A DNA stretch of 64,000 nucleotides from Chrysophaeum taylorii (lineage: Eukaryota; Sar; Pelagophyceae; Pelagomonadales; Pelagomonadaceae): positions 1 through 64,000 of the forward strand of contig JAQMWT010000077.1 in the NCBI GenBank assembly GCA_029834535.1, given 5' to 3'. Position numbers and translations under genes: made by a program. This document shows positions 18,432 through 28,604 of the stretch, piece by piece; positions within the stretch are counted from its first letter, which is position 1; every line of letters begins with the position of its first letter. The notes below the pieces were generated by a model that made no database searches, was not told the DNA's origin, and worked only from the letters and a program-made list of their open reading frames with translations.

Positions 18432-20504
18432 TCAACTTAATGGCTGCGTATTTTGCTGAACAAATTTGTTCTGTTTCCGAAGATTGAGAACCAAAGGGCG
18501 AATCCACGGCCGATCTGGTAAAACTCGTTGGAGTAGGTAATTGTAGTATGCCAGTAGCTCCCTGTTTTCATGGTATCGCTTGAGGGGAAATGCAAGGGAG
18601 CGAAGTTCCAGCCGCTTGTCGCGCGCGATGTTGTAAGTGATACAAGGGAGAGCGGGTAAATTAGCTGCGACATAGTGTATGGGTGTACGTATATCTTTGT
18701 CTATGCGGCTCGTGACAGCGCTGAGCTTTGGCTCAGCTCGATCGTTGAACACGGTGGTAAGATTGGTCTGGTTCCATTCGAGCATGCTCAGGATAGCGAG
18801 ATGTCGGTCATGCACTGGTTGAAGACATAAAGCGAAGTCGATCTTAACGTAGCCAACTTGTGGATGATCTGGTAGGGGAATAACGATGTTGCGTGTTAAC
18901 ATCATGTGTGATGCCCGTTGTTGTCCTGTTGCCGTCTGAATAACAATCGGAGCGTACGTAGAATCCAATGGTATTATATGATTGGGTATGGCGAAATCGT
19001 AGGTGGACATCAATGAGATGGTAGCACAAGAGTCAAAATATAGGAAAGAGCAATGTGGAGGGACACTGTTTACCTTCATGTAGTTGGTGAGGAAGGCGTT
19101 TTCCGAATGTGGGCAAGTAGTGGAAAGACTAGCGGTAAAGAAATTCTTCAGCAATAACAGATTCGTTGGAATAATGATCGGTTGAACAGGTGGTGATGGC
19201 TCGTCAGCCTCATCAGCCATGCCGTGCTTTTCGTCAAATGACGATAGGGAGGTGTGGTCGGCATCCCTTTTGGTTTCGGCTTGTGATGGTAGGTTGAGGG
19301 CAGATTGGACCTGTGAAGATAGCGAGGACAATAATGCTGGTGGTAAAGCCGAGATGGCGGAAGCGGTAAAGAGGTTAGACACAGTATTGGAAGGATTACC
19401 CTGTGTGTTTGTAGTAGGAGGAGTTGTTGTTGGGGTGGGAGCAGTAACGACAGTATGGTGTTGTGGCTCCACGTAGTTTAACGACTTTTCGGTCGAGGAT
19501 AGATGAACGTCTACATCATAAATGATGTCTTCTGCAAACATGAGCTGTTCGTTTAGACGAAGTAAACTACTGTTGTCCTCAGTAGATGTTGTTGACAGGA
19601 TATCGGCTGATTGTAGCAAGGTCTCAAATAACTTGTTGATATTCTGTTGTAGCTGAGCCGTGGTATCATTATCTGTCACATGCTTCGTGAGTTCGCTACA
19701 CTGTTCTCGCAGGGTGTTTAAGGTGTGGTTTGTTCGATCTAATAATTTCATGTTAGACCGAGAGGACCTGTCAAAAGTGCGGGGGTAAATTGGACGGTCA
19801 TGGGACTGTCCGGCAGTTTTCTTGGTGACGTAAGAATCACCAGGACGATAATACGATAAATCGCTGCGAGAGAAAGGCTGGCGAGCATCATTTGAGTTAC
19901 GCAAGCGTCGAGAATTGAACGTGGAAGATGTACCAGGTTGGGACGAAGTGATGAAGGCGAGTGTGTTAGCAGTTTGAGTCAGACTTTTGTCTGATGAGTC
20001 CAAAGTGTGTGTAAGTAGTAACTTTGGCTTTGGTTGAGATGATAAACCTTCGACATAGGGTTGCCAAGAAACAGGGCGTTCTAAGCGTCTTTTGTTCGAC
20101 CCATTTGATACGACATTGTAAAGGTCTAATGCGTATTCTAAAATGTAGCTTGGGTTGGTAGGGTGACACAATCGTTCAGCTTCTGGTACAGGTCGAGATG
20201 AAGATCGGGTTTCGTACATATAACACCAATCTACCCAACCACGATCGTAGCGGTTGTTGCTGGTATTATCGGCATAGTGCCGATGTATCTCTTCATAGAT
20301 TTTCCTGCAAAGAGTGCCAAAGTCGAATTGAAGGTCAGTCTCTTCCTGGTTAAGTTGGTAAGAGATTTGCCTAAATGCTAGGACAGCTTCGATAAATACA
20401 TGGACATACCAGTTAGGATTATAAACAACAGAGTTAAATTGCTGTTTCAAATAAGACACATCAGTAGTCGTAACAGACTCGTAGTGATTAAAGGCGATGA
20501 GCAT
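18432..20504 (-). CDS. Copia element gag C-terminal part and aspartic protease
   Basis: 690 residues. The N-terminal two thirds is gag-like helical sequence (FNHYESVTTTDVSYLKQQFN, WYVHVFIEAVLAFRQI) and is clearly related to the gag of the second element (29555-30907). After SLNY copy 1 and a Pro/Thr-rich linker comes the protease: FDSCATISLMSTY supplies the catalytic Asp in D-S-C-A, where the usual motif is D-S/T-G-A, followed by VIQTATGQQRASHMM and VGYVKIDFALCL. No CCHC zinc knuckle is seen. Confidence 0.82.
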   Translation of the reverse strand: MLIAFNHYESVTTTDVSYLKQQFNSVVYNPNWYVHVFIEAVLAFRQISYQLNQEETDLQFDFGTLCRKIYEEIHRHYADNTSNNRYDRGWVDWCYMYETRSSSRPVPEAERLCHPTNPSYILEYALDLYNVVSNGSNKRRLERPVSWQPYVEGLSSQPKPKLLLTHTLDSSDKSLTQTANTLAFITSSQPGTSSTFNSRRLRNSNDARQPFSRSDLSYYRPGDSYVTKKTAGQSHDRPIYPRTFDRSSRSNMKLLDRTNHTLNTLREQCSELTKHVTDNDTTAQLQQNINKLFETLLQSADILSTTSTEDNSSLLRLNEQLMFAEDIIYDVDVHLSSTEKSLNYVEPQHHTVVTAPTPTTTPPTTNTQGNPSNTVSNLFTASAISALPPALLSSLSSQVQSALNLPSQAETKRDADHTSLSSFDEKHGMADEADEPSPPVQPIIIPTNLLLLKNFFTASLSTTCPHSENAFLTNYMKVNSVPPHCSFLYFDSCATISLMSTYDFAIPNHIIPLDSTYAPIVIQTATGQQRASHMMLTRNIVIPLPDHPQVGYVKIDFALCLQPVHDRHLAILSMLEWNQTNLTTVFNDRAEPKLSAVTSRIDKDIRTPIHYVAANLPALPCITYNIARDKRLELRSLAFPLKRYHENRELLAYYNYLLQRVLPDRPWIRPLVLNLRKQNKFVQQNTQPLS
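19473..19493 (-). other. SLNY-type motif copy 1 (TEKSLNY), gag/protease border
   Basis: In-frame TEKSLNY followed by Val-Glu-Pro, located between gag and the protease. Confidence 0.55.
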
Positions 20505-20644
20505 AATAGCTCGAGCCTTGTTGGGTAAAAAGCTTTTGTTGTATATCTCGTTGATGGCGGGCCAGGCCGCGAGTGCCGGTTTTCCAACACTTTCAAGATA
20601 GAAGTAAGTATGTAAAAGGTAGCGTACGTGTTCTGGTAAGTGTG

Positions 20645-21295
20645 TCAGTCAGCTGCAGTTAATAAAAACATGGTAACCGGGGCACGAACACGAGTGTCGA
20701 AAGCTAGTGCCTTCGGGTGCGCGCGATTTAAGATTCGTTCCTCTTCTATGAAACGAGCGTTGATTTCAGGACGTAATACCTTGACTTCATAGTCGCAACA
20801 GACAGTAGCTAGCTGAGCTACTTCTGCATCAGGTAGGTGGGGGAAAGCTTCGTTGGTGAAATGCCATTCCTGATACTCAGGGGGCAATTCATCAACAGCT
20901 AAACGGAGTTCAGCAGCCCTATCGGTCTTCCATTCCAGGAAAACGCGATCGAGAATTTGATTCCGGAGGATTTCGTAGTCCTTGCATGACCGAGTATATG
21001 CTTCATACGAGTCGTACTCGAGGAAAGCATCGGCATGGCTGGACCGTAGTAATTGCTTGATATGCTTGATTTGCAAGGATACCTTGCGGTTCTGAAGCTG
21101 GAAGCGATTCCCCTCATTGAGGAACTCAACTACAGGAGCTTCGAGCTTCAATATATCCGCACCTGTGATCGCCTTAGGTGCGGCTCGTGCTGCGTGTTCT
21201 GCCATAGCAGTTGACGGGGAACCTGTGGGTTCAGTCACGCAGTTGACACTGTCTAGACATTCTAAGGGGGTCTGTCTATCGGTGTCTATGTACAC
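20645..21295 (-). CDS. Copia element gag N-terminal part
   Basis: 216 residues, the first open frame after the leader. KVSLQIKHIKQLLRSSHADA and LEYDSYEAYTRSCKDYEILR match the first gag frame of the second element (29075-29293: KVSLQIEALRRHMTSPYVD and YFDSYGAYTRNAPEYN). A helical nucleocapsid/capsid role is inferred from position. Confidence 0.75.
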   Translation of the reverse strand: MYIDTDRQTPLECLDSVNCVTEPTGSPSTAMAEHAARAAPKAITGADILKLEAPVVEFLNEGNRFQLQNRKVSLQIKHIKQLLRSSHADAFLEYDSYEAYTRSCKDYEILRNQILDRVFLEWKTDRAAELRLAVDELPPEYQEWHFTNEAFPHLPDAEVAQLATVCCDYEVKVLRPEINARFIEEERILNRAHPKALAFDTRVRAPVTMFLLTAAD

Positions 21296-21712
21296 TCATC
21301 GATTTTTTCGATGGAAAATGTGTCTATATGACGACTGTGCAAGCTGTGAGTCCAGAGTAGTGTCGCTAAGCGTAGTCACTCAGGCAGCTGGTTAGTTTTG
21401 GTGCTCTCAAGGAGCTTGTTAGGTGTATTGCCATGGAATGTACGAGTGGACGTACCCAAAATATTCCATAACATGTGTGCAAGAGTACAGGTTAGCCAAT
21501 TACACACACATCAACATTGACATGACAATACGATGCTATGAACAGGTGCACACAAGGTTACACGATCACGTGTGCTAAAAAGATATTATATACAGCCCAA
21601 TGGTAATGGCGATATATTGACAAGCGTGTCACATGTCGAGGCTAGGTCGGCGCGGTAACGACCCAATACCCATAGGTTACGTGCATGTTGACACATGGTT
21701 TCTCAGGGACCC

Positions 21713-21728
21713 GCCTGGGCCCATAACC
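21713..21728 (-). promoter_or_regulatory. Primer-binding site matching the anticodon arm of initiator tRNA-Met
   Basis: Directly inside the 5' LTR the minus strand reads GGTTATGGGCCCAGGC. Its complement GCCTGGGCCCATAACC matches the anticodon stem-loop (CAT anticodon) of eukaryotic initiator tRNA-Met rather than a tRNA 3' end. This is the half-tRNA priming known for Drosophila copia. The second element has the same site at 28591-28604. Confidence 0.8.
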
Positions 21729-22040
21729 TGCAGAGCATTTAGCAAGCAGTGGTAAGTCACCTGGGAAACCATCCCGTCTCATCGTGTCCGTCTGGAAGGT
21801 TAATTCGGGGAATGAAAGGTATGTTCCCTATATCCTCAGAACACGACAGGCGGCATCTAGAACTACACGAGAAAGGTTAAGTGTATAGTGCTACATACCT
21901 CGGGACGCGCTAGACCATGATGACGAGCGTAGGCACAAATCAGAGGACTATTAGATTGTGTAGAAAGGAAGAAGAAGGGTAAGGAAGAGATCACGTTCTC
22001 AACGGACGGATAAGGGTAAGAGGCAGCAGATTTCTCTGCA
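21729..22040 (-). repeat. 5' LTR of the Copia element
   Basis: 312 bp, TG...CA ends with inverted TGCAGAG/CTCTGCA, near-identical to 9896-10206. It should contain the promoter for the minus-strand transcript. Confidence 0.93.
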
Positions 22041-22045
22041 GTGCC

Positions 22046-22940
22046 TTTTGGAGATCCCGGCCATACGTGAACTGTGGGAGCCCGCGGGGGGATTTGGAAG
22101 CGCGCAAGGGGGCGAGCATCTTTCGAGGGAGGTGGCTCCATGGCATGTGGGAAACATGGCCTGCCTAGAGGAGTTGTCGGCGAGAGATATCGATATCGAT
22201 AGTCTACAGGCAAAGGCGCTGGAGGAGGGTTGAAAGTTTGATATGACGCTGCCAGGCCTTAAAACTAAGCCACGACTTCTATGTAGTACAGGCCGGTGCA
22301 TTGGGCGTAGGCTAAACCCAGCGCCGAAGCGCACCGACTCAGAATCACAAGTCGTGACGAAGGGCACCCTAATGTGAGTCGGCGGAAATTTGTATATTGC
22401 AGTCGCCCACAAATTGATTAAGACTGTGACAGTCAAATCACAAAGTAGCGAAAATGAAATGGGAAATCAGGCAGATTCGAGGAGAAGCCGCCCATTTTTT
22501 GCTGCTAGAAAGACCCGTGATGACCGGTACGGATCAGCCGGCGGCTCACCGTGGTGATCGGAAATGCGAGCGCCGAGTGTGTCGCCTCGCCCATCGCCTC
22601 GCCCGTTGCCTCGCCCGTAGCTCGTCTATGGCACTTGTCCCGCGGAGTTCGGCCCGAAAAGTCATCCAAGGCCCGCCTCGGGACTCTCGTCGCTGCCGGC
22701 CTCTGGATCAAGTAGCCTTGATTAAACAGCAGCGAGCCGAAGCTAAAGCAACCCCCACATTAAAGTTTCGGGGGCTTGAGAGTAGCAAAAAAGGGTATTT
22801 TAGGGGTCGACGACCCCGCTTCGCACAACACGCGCTGCGCAGGGCCAATCTCCTGCCTCAGTGGAGTACTTGAATTGCCCCATACTCGATGGGTGCCTGC
22901 GGCGGCGACGGCCGTAACGGCACTGCCTCCGAACCAAGTC
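22046..22940. other. Interval without a recognisable gene; fragment of dispersed repeat at 22285-22370
   Basis: No gene supported. About 22285-22370 matches 54640-54720 ('gcattgggcgtaggctaaac', then an AGAATCAC block) and is a decayed piece of the dispersed repeat annotated at 27795, 50775 and 54640. A second short match, 'aaatcaggcagat' and flanks at 22463-22492, recurs at 54448-54480. Confidence 0.5.
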
Positions 22941-22949
22941 CTAGCATGT

Positions 22950-23500
22950 CCTTTGGCTCCTTCCTGTGGTATTGTACCAAAGCAGAGTGCGACCTTTCGC
23001 AGCTGCCAATAAACCACCTTCTTGGCACAATGATGCTCGAGGTCGCGCAGAAGACTATCCAACATAATATGCGTACGTCTCGGCATCCATTCCGCCGAGC
23101 TCGACCACCAGTGCTGCTTTCGGGCGGAACACGGAAAATCCGGTGCTATCTTCAGTTTGAAACGAAGAAGTGCCGCGAACGCTGCCTGCTCGAGTGGCCT
23201 GGGAACTTAGGTCCGGTTTATTGATTTCGTCAGGGTTTCGACAAGGTCCCATGGGAACTAGTTTCCACTGTTGCTATCGTAAGTTCGGTGTTCCACCGAA
23301 ACTCGTGCGCCTCAGTCATTCCCTCCGCCGAATACAGGTGCGATTGTCAGTTTTCAAAGCTACCGCTTCTGTCGATCCCACCATCAATGTCTGTCCCACC
23401 GGGCTATGTCGTCGGTCCGGTATACTTCGTCTTGTACATGGCGGCTTCGACAAAATCATGGTGACAACGAGGAGGTCGGAAGCCACTGTGCGTTTTCAAG
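22950..23500 (+). pseudogene. Decayed non-LTR (LINE) reverse transcriptase fragment
   Basis: Translated across several frames this stretch gives RT blocks in order: CCFRAEHGKSGAIFSLKR (23114-23170; LINE RT has QCGFRxGRST), IDFRQGFDKVPWELV (23222-23270; family form DFxKAFDxVPW), RKFGVPPKLVRLSHSL (about 23280-23330) and GYVVGPVYFVLYMAA (23403-23450; GCVLGPxLFNLYM). The frame changes several times and the catalytic YADD is not found. No endonuclease was seen. It is a dead fragment, type within LINEs undetermined. Confidence 0.6.
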
Positions 23501-24590
23501 ACGATGCAGGTTGATGTAATCACTGGACGTCGTTACAATACAATACAAAACAAAACGCGTGCTGAGGATGCTGCACTCGAAGAATCAGCAGCGTATGTGG
23601 ATGATGTGGCGCTCCCGTTCCCCATTCGTCGCACTGGGCGTGAGAAGACGCCTTGTCTCGTAAAGCATTTGCCAGGCGTGGCATGGAAGTCCACACGAGT
23701 GACCGAGAAGCCGGGAAAGAGTCGAAATCCGAGATACATTTCGTTGCCAAGCCAGACATTCTCTGCAAGAATGGATGCTATTATTGCCATTATGGTTTGC
23801 AACTCCCAGGCTCTAAGAGCCAGAATGGATGATCGCAGAAAAAGAGAAAAGAAGAGCGGCCGGCGCAAAGAGCAAGGTGGAAACGCGGAAGGGCAGTCAA
23901 AGGAGAGAGAGGGGCGCGATATTGTTATGGCTTGCAACTCCCAGGCTCAACGAGCTATATTTATTATGGCGCGACTCCATATAAATGACACTTTGATTTA
24001 GAACATTGTCTCATTTCAATCACGGAGCAGTAACACTCTGCACAGTCAACACAGCACAGATGCTTGTGCTCGATATCGTGTTTTGGGTTTATTACGAAAC
24101 TGAATTTATACTTGGACAATAAGCGCGCCGTGAGGTCCCTCTCCTGTGACGTAACAAGCTCGGCGCGAAGCCCTGCTGGCTCGGCCAGCTGATTTACAAC
24201 GAAAAGTAGCTTCTGCAAGGCGTGAGAGATCTTAGCTGCGTTGTCAAACCGAACTCGAATATTGTCAAAACTAAGGCAATGTACTTGGATTGCCCCTTTA
24301 TTTATCATGGTGGCAGGCTAAGAGAGCACGGATGCAAGGCGCCTTTAATTGGCAGGATATTCCGCGCTACATGACTACAATCTTGCCGTGATGTCGCATC
24401 ACAGCGCTGCTGTAGTTCACGGTTTTTGCCATCGTTGCGCTTGAGGGTGACCTGTGTGACTACCACACAGGCTACCCTCACGGTTTGGTTCTCTGCTCGG
24501 TCCATTGTTTTGTCTTTGACGATACTCTGATTCAATATTTATGCTTCGCTGTGCTGTGCTGTGATTCTCAGCTTGTTCCAATTTTTTGAC
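23501..24590. other. Interval without a recognisable gene
   Basis: Composition drops toward 50% GC. Short open frames exist on both strands but none has a recognisable family, and none exceeds about 165 codons. A short direct repeat, 'ttgcaactcccaggctc', occurs at 23797 and 23933. Confidence 0.4.
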
Positions 24591-25110
24591 GATGGTTGTG
24601 CTACTGCCGTGCTTGTTTGGACTGTATTTCTAACATCACGTTGTTGCGTTTGTTCAATGTTTACGATCTCGCTGTGTTCGTCTTGCCGATGTTGTTCTTA
24701 TCACGGCCATGCTTGATTTTCAGTTCGGTTTCGTGTTTCGACGCCAGTTACGCTGCTGCAGTCATGGTTTTGCTTGTGAGGCTGACATCCCGGCGCTGCT
24801 CTGGTTCACTGTTATCATTATTCTTTGGGACGCTGTCTCGGCGCTGGTTGGTCCTCTGTTTGGTTTTGTGTTTCAATGCATGGTTACGACCCTGGCGCGC
24901 TCTCGTGATGCCCTAGTGGCATACATGACGGCGCTATTCTGGTTCATTGTACAAGATTGCTGGAGTCGCTTGTGTGTTTTCCCTCACGACGTGTTGCGTG
25001 GTTCTCTGTTTGGTTTTGTGTTGCGACGATAGTTATGCTATTGCCGTGATGGTGCTGCCTTTGTGGCTTCTTACGTACGGAACTGCCCTGTTTCAATGTT
25101 TACTCTCTCG
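24590..25110. repeat. Degenerate tandem repeat, unit about 140-145 bp
   Basis: The phrase 'ctctgtttggttttgtgtt' recurs at about 24858 and 25003, with a diverged form at about 24720 (cagttcggtttcgtgttt). Each is followed by a similar block (GTTAYGCT, then GTGATGGT or a close form). About three decayed units are visible. The open frames across it are probably not genes. Confidence 0.55.
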
Positions 25111-25701
25111 CTGTGCTCATGTTCCCGGTGTGGCTCACCGACGAGCGCTGCTTGGTTTCTACTCGGTTCCGTGCCTTGTCGATACTTTTTGCCATTCTCG
25201 TGGAGCTCTCTTCTTTACTCATCTCTTGTTGTTGACTCGCCTTGTCTCTGCCCCCCCTTTCTTTTCGCCATTTATTTACCCCTCTCTATTTTCCCACCAG
25301 CCGGTGGCTCGGGCCAAAAACCGTGCATAGTACGCTTAGGCGCGAGAACGCCCCCAGAGCAGCGGCATTGGCAGTGTTGCACCCCGCTGTTGTCGATTAT
25401 TGGTTGTCAATGATACGCAGCGTGATCACCAACCACGGAACAAGGCGCACATTACGAGGGCCCACAACAAAAACACTGGGATAGCCCGACCCTCTTACAA
25501 CGTGCGCGCAGACCACGCGGTGCCCTAGAATAATCGCGGACGTCGGTTTAAATAACTTGGATGTGAATCAATAACTCTAGAGATAACGACAAGTGACTCA
25601 TTCAGAGCAGCGCCTTCACAAGAAACGTTGCGTTGGTTCCTTTCCTGCTCATGGAGTAGATTCCTTCTCTTGTTGGCTCAATCAAGTGGAAGCGGCTGGA
25701 G

Positions 25702-27390
25702 CTACATATTCGCCGATGTGCAGGTGAGGTCGCACTTGTCCTCGGCGGACGCCTTGAAATCACCCGACCAGTACCTGAAGAGTCACACGCTGAGACGGAA
25801 ACAAAATCGTATACGTACGGGCACTCGAATTGGAACTGGGCCGAGTCGCAGGAGATGCACTGGGTCCAAGAGCCATCGTTGACGCAGGTGGTGTCAAGCG
25901 GGTTCGAGGCGTCCGTGCAGTCGGCGTCAGTGGAGCAGTGCGTGACAGCATCGTCGCCATCATCGTCCGAGGCGAGAGCGGCCTCGGTGAAACCGATGGG
26001 ACCGAACTTGATGTCGGCGTAAATGACGTAGGCGTCCTTAAGAGTTTCCTCGACGACCCAGGGCTTGCCGGAGTCGACGGAGCAGGGTCCCCGATGCGCT
26101 CCCGCGACGTTACGGTATTTGGGCCCCGGGGGGTCCTGGGCGTCGAGCCAGATCATGTGGACGTCGTAGTCGTCCCAGAGAGACATGGCGAGGACGAGGC
26201 CGCGTTCCATGGCGTCGCCGAGGGCCTTGAGGCCGCCGCGGTCTTGGAACGAGGAGACATCGCCGGCGCCGGCGAAGGCCTCGGTCTTGGCCGCACAGTA
26301 GTCCTCCGTGATGGAGTCGTAGGCGTTCCCCTCGTATTCGTATTTGACATTATCAATCACGACTCCGTCCTGGACGTAGAATCGGCGAATTTCAACAAGA
26401 TCGCCCGATGTGGTGTTGTCGGAGGTGACGAACTGCGTGACGACGGTGAAGCGACGCGAGGTGTCGATTTCATAGGCAGATCCGTTGCCGTAAAACGAGT
26501 CGAAGCCGAGGCGCGAAGGGTTGAAGTCGCAGCCGTTCTTGTCGCAGACACCGTCGTTTCGCTCGTCGCCATCACCGCATTCTGTGGAGTTGTTGCAACG
26601 ATACTGACCTTGAACCGTGCAGGAGTGGGGCGTCGTCTGCTGCGCGAAGGCGTTGGACTCCCAGACGTCCATCTCGAAGCAGCAAGAGCCGTACTTGCCA
26701 AACCCGGTGCTCGACGAGTTTACTTCGGGCTCCCACCCAATGATGTTGGCCTCGCCGTCGATGTACTTGATATCGTGGGGGCATTGCGCGTCGCAATATC
26801 CGGTCCCCAGCTTGGCCCCAGCGGCGTTTTCGCCAACTCCCTCGTCGCCGTTCGCGCTCATCTCCACGAAATACAAAGCTCCGTTCAGACCGCACCCCAG
26901 GCTCGACACGTCCACCTCGAACGACAGCTCCTTGTTCTTCAGGTGGAACGTGCTGTACGTCTCGTCGTCTTTCATGACATACAAGCGGCTCCCGACCGAC
27001 GTGAGGTTCGACTCGGGGCTGTAAGTCGTGAAATTCAGACGAACTTCGCCGTCAGAACTCGTCACGCCGTAGGTTGTCCCGTAGTCGACGCCCTCCAAAG
27101 AGCACGAGCCGGCGCAGGTGTCGGGGTCGGGGCATAACGTCGTGTCCCACGATGTCCCTACGCGGCCCGACTCGTCTCGAATATATTCTTACGACCACAC
27201 CTTCGTAACAGTTGACGCCGTCGACATCGGTCCACCGCCAGTTCGCATCGAGAACCAGCGACCTGCTCTTTTTCGAGCACGATCCGTCGGCAGAGCTGCG
27301 CGATAAGAGAGTGGGTGAATCGTTTTTCAATCTATTCACACCAGTGCTGGATGTTGAAGTCGAGGTGTGTTTCCTAGGATGATTGATCAT
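25702..27390 (-). CDS. Glycoside hydrolase family 7 (cellobiohydrolase/endoglucanase-type)
   Basis: Secreted retaining beta-1,4-glucanase type enzyme. Family blocks in order: SLVLDANWRWTDVDGVNCYE, WDTTLCPDPDTCAGSCSLEG (across the intron), GVDYGTTYGVTSS, LNGALYFVEMSANG, GTGYCDAQCPHDIKYIDGEA and the catalytic EMDVWESN carrying nucleophile and acid/base Glu (E-x-D-x-x-E), then TPHSC and a final ADIKFGPIGFT. Intron 27158-27200 is only 43 bp (GT-AG on the minus strand) and restores the family sequence. After the catalytic domain comes a Cys-rich tail (CSTDADCTDASNPLDTTC, CISCDSAQFQFECPYVYDF), not the usual fungal CBM1. Near 25790 the frame shifts by one; the alternative frame gives YWSGDFKASAEDKCDLTC and ends at 25702. 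The signal peptide exon is not identified; the region upstream of about 27300 is uncertain. Confidence 0.85.
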
Positions 27391-27794
27391 GACACGAGCT
27401 TAAAATATTACACAGTGTGTTCAACACAGTGTGTTGTCTCTCACGTCCTGTTGCGTTGGCAACTGCTGCGCGCCGACGCCTCCAACCGCGACCGCAAAAC
27501 ACGCAAGGCTCCTCATCGATTATGTCTTTTTTCTGTCGTTGTCGTCGTCGGCGTCGTGTGGAGAAGAATGGAAAGCAGCCAATGGGCGTGACGAAACGGA
27601 GTCGTCCCGGAACCATCCGAAAACCATTCTAGTTTTCTTCTGTACTTTCGTACACCCAACATGACCTCTAGGTCTGTAGAGAACAGGACACTTAAAACTA
27701 CACCCTATCTCTCTCTCCCAAGGGTTATCAATATTGATAAATAACCCCAGGATCAGACGAAAAATCCTGTGCCCTTCAGAGACTTGTATACAAA

Positions 27795-28200
27795 CGTATA
27801 CGCACGGTGGCGATGGAGGACGGTGCCTTCTGAACCTACGCCTTGCGAGGGCTTTCGTCCGGCGTAGGTTTGCACCTGTTAGCCTTCCGAGCGGGCCGGT
27901 TGCAAGCCGGAACGTTCGCAGCGGGACGGGTTATAGCCGGGGGCCGCAGAAGGAAACGTTAACGACGAGATGGTTGTCTTTAAAGGTCGACTGCTAAGAG
28001 GAAGGGGGCATGAAGGATGTGTGTGGTTTTGTGGGATGGTGTCAGTCAAATCGCGATCTCCGCGTCGCATGGCGACAGGCGTGAAATCTCCCCCGACGCT
28101 CCTTGCAGCACCCCTCGTCTCTTTTCCCAGTGCTTCTGATCCTGCGCGCTACGGGGCTGGGATCAGCCTACTCCCCATGCACTGGGCTGGCCTTCAAGAG
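27795..28200 (+). repeat. Dispersed GC-rich repeat, copy 1 (longest)
   Basis: Shares long blocks with 50775-51057 (same strand) and 54640-54975 (opposite strand): 'atggaggacggtgcc', 'gccttgcgagggc', 'ggaacgttcgcag', 'tctccgcgtcgcatggcga' and, here and at 54640, 'ctgatcctgcgcgcta' with 'ccatgcactgggctggcc'. No open frame is shared and no tRNA-type A/B boxes are obvious. Class unknown. Confidence 0.7.
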
Positions 28201-28590
28201 AGCTACACTATTATGTTGTGTGCGACACTGGAACATTTTCACACCTATCTCTACACGAGGGTTTTCTCTCCGTAATACGGCTTTCCCTCATTCTTTCCTT
28301 CCTTACCCCTTCCGCCCCTTTTATTTCATGACTATGAAGAACCCCGTCTGAAGCTCTTTTCCAACATGGAGTAGGCCTCCAGGTGCGTACCGTCGGGTAC
28401 GGGGCTTTCTGTTTAATTAACAGAGACTTCGTTCCCCGTTGTCAGTGTAAACGCTTCTATGGGACCTAATGTCCTTAAGGAGTTAGGGCCTAAATCCCTA
28501 CCTTGTGTAGTAGCATGTGACAATGGTCTGTACACGCCTAAGACTGCACGCAGTCTCTACCATGTACCCGGAGAGGGTCAAATCTCTCCA

Positions 28591-28604
28591 GGTTATGGGC
28601 CCAG
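28591..28604 (+). promoter_or_regulatory. Primer-binding site of the second element (initiator tRNA-Met anticodon arm)
   Basis: GGTTATGGGCCCAG, identical over 14 bases to the site of the first element, directly after a CTCTCCA LTR-like end. Confidence 0.75.

Larger units (their letters stand above)
9896..22040 (-). mobile_element. Ty1/Copia LTR retrotransposon carrying a C5-DNA methyltransferase domain; nearly whole, young
   Basis: A 12.1-kb element on the minus strand with terminal direct repeats (9896-10206 and 21729-22040), a primer-binding site, a polypurine tract and flanking target duplication GTGCC (possibly AGTGCCT; left copy ending 9895, right copy starting 22041). Parts in transcription order: gag, aspartic protease, C5-cytosine methyltransferase-like domain, integrase, reverse transcriptase-RNase H (the PR-INT-RT-RH order defines Copia), and an extra 3' ORF. 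The two LTRs differ at 2 positions of about 312 by eye, so the insertion is recent. Its coding sequence is spread over six long open frames with a few interruptions, which may be real breaks, the family's own expression signals or sequence errors. Base composition is much more AT-rich than the host genes. Confidence 0.93.

Noticed and set aside
27795-28200. Dispersed repeat as a tRNA-derived SINE
   Set aside because: No convincing A and B box promoter and no poly-A or simple tail.
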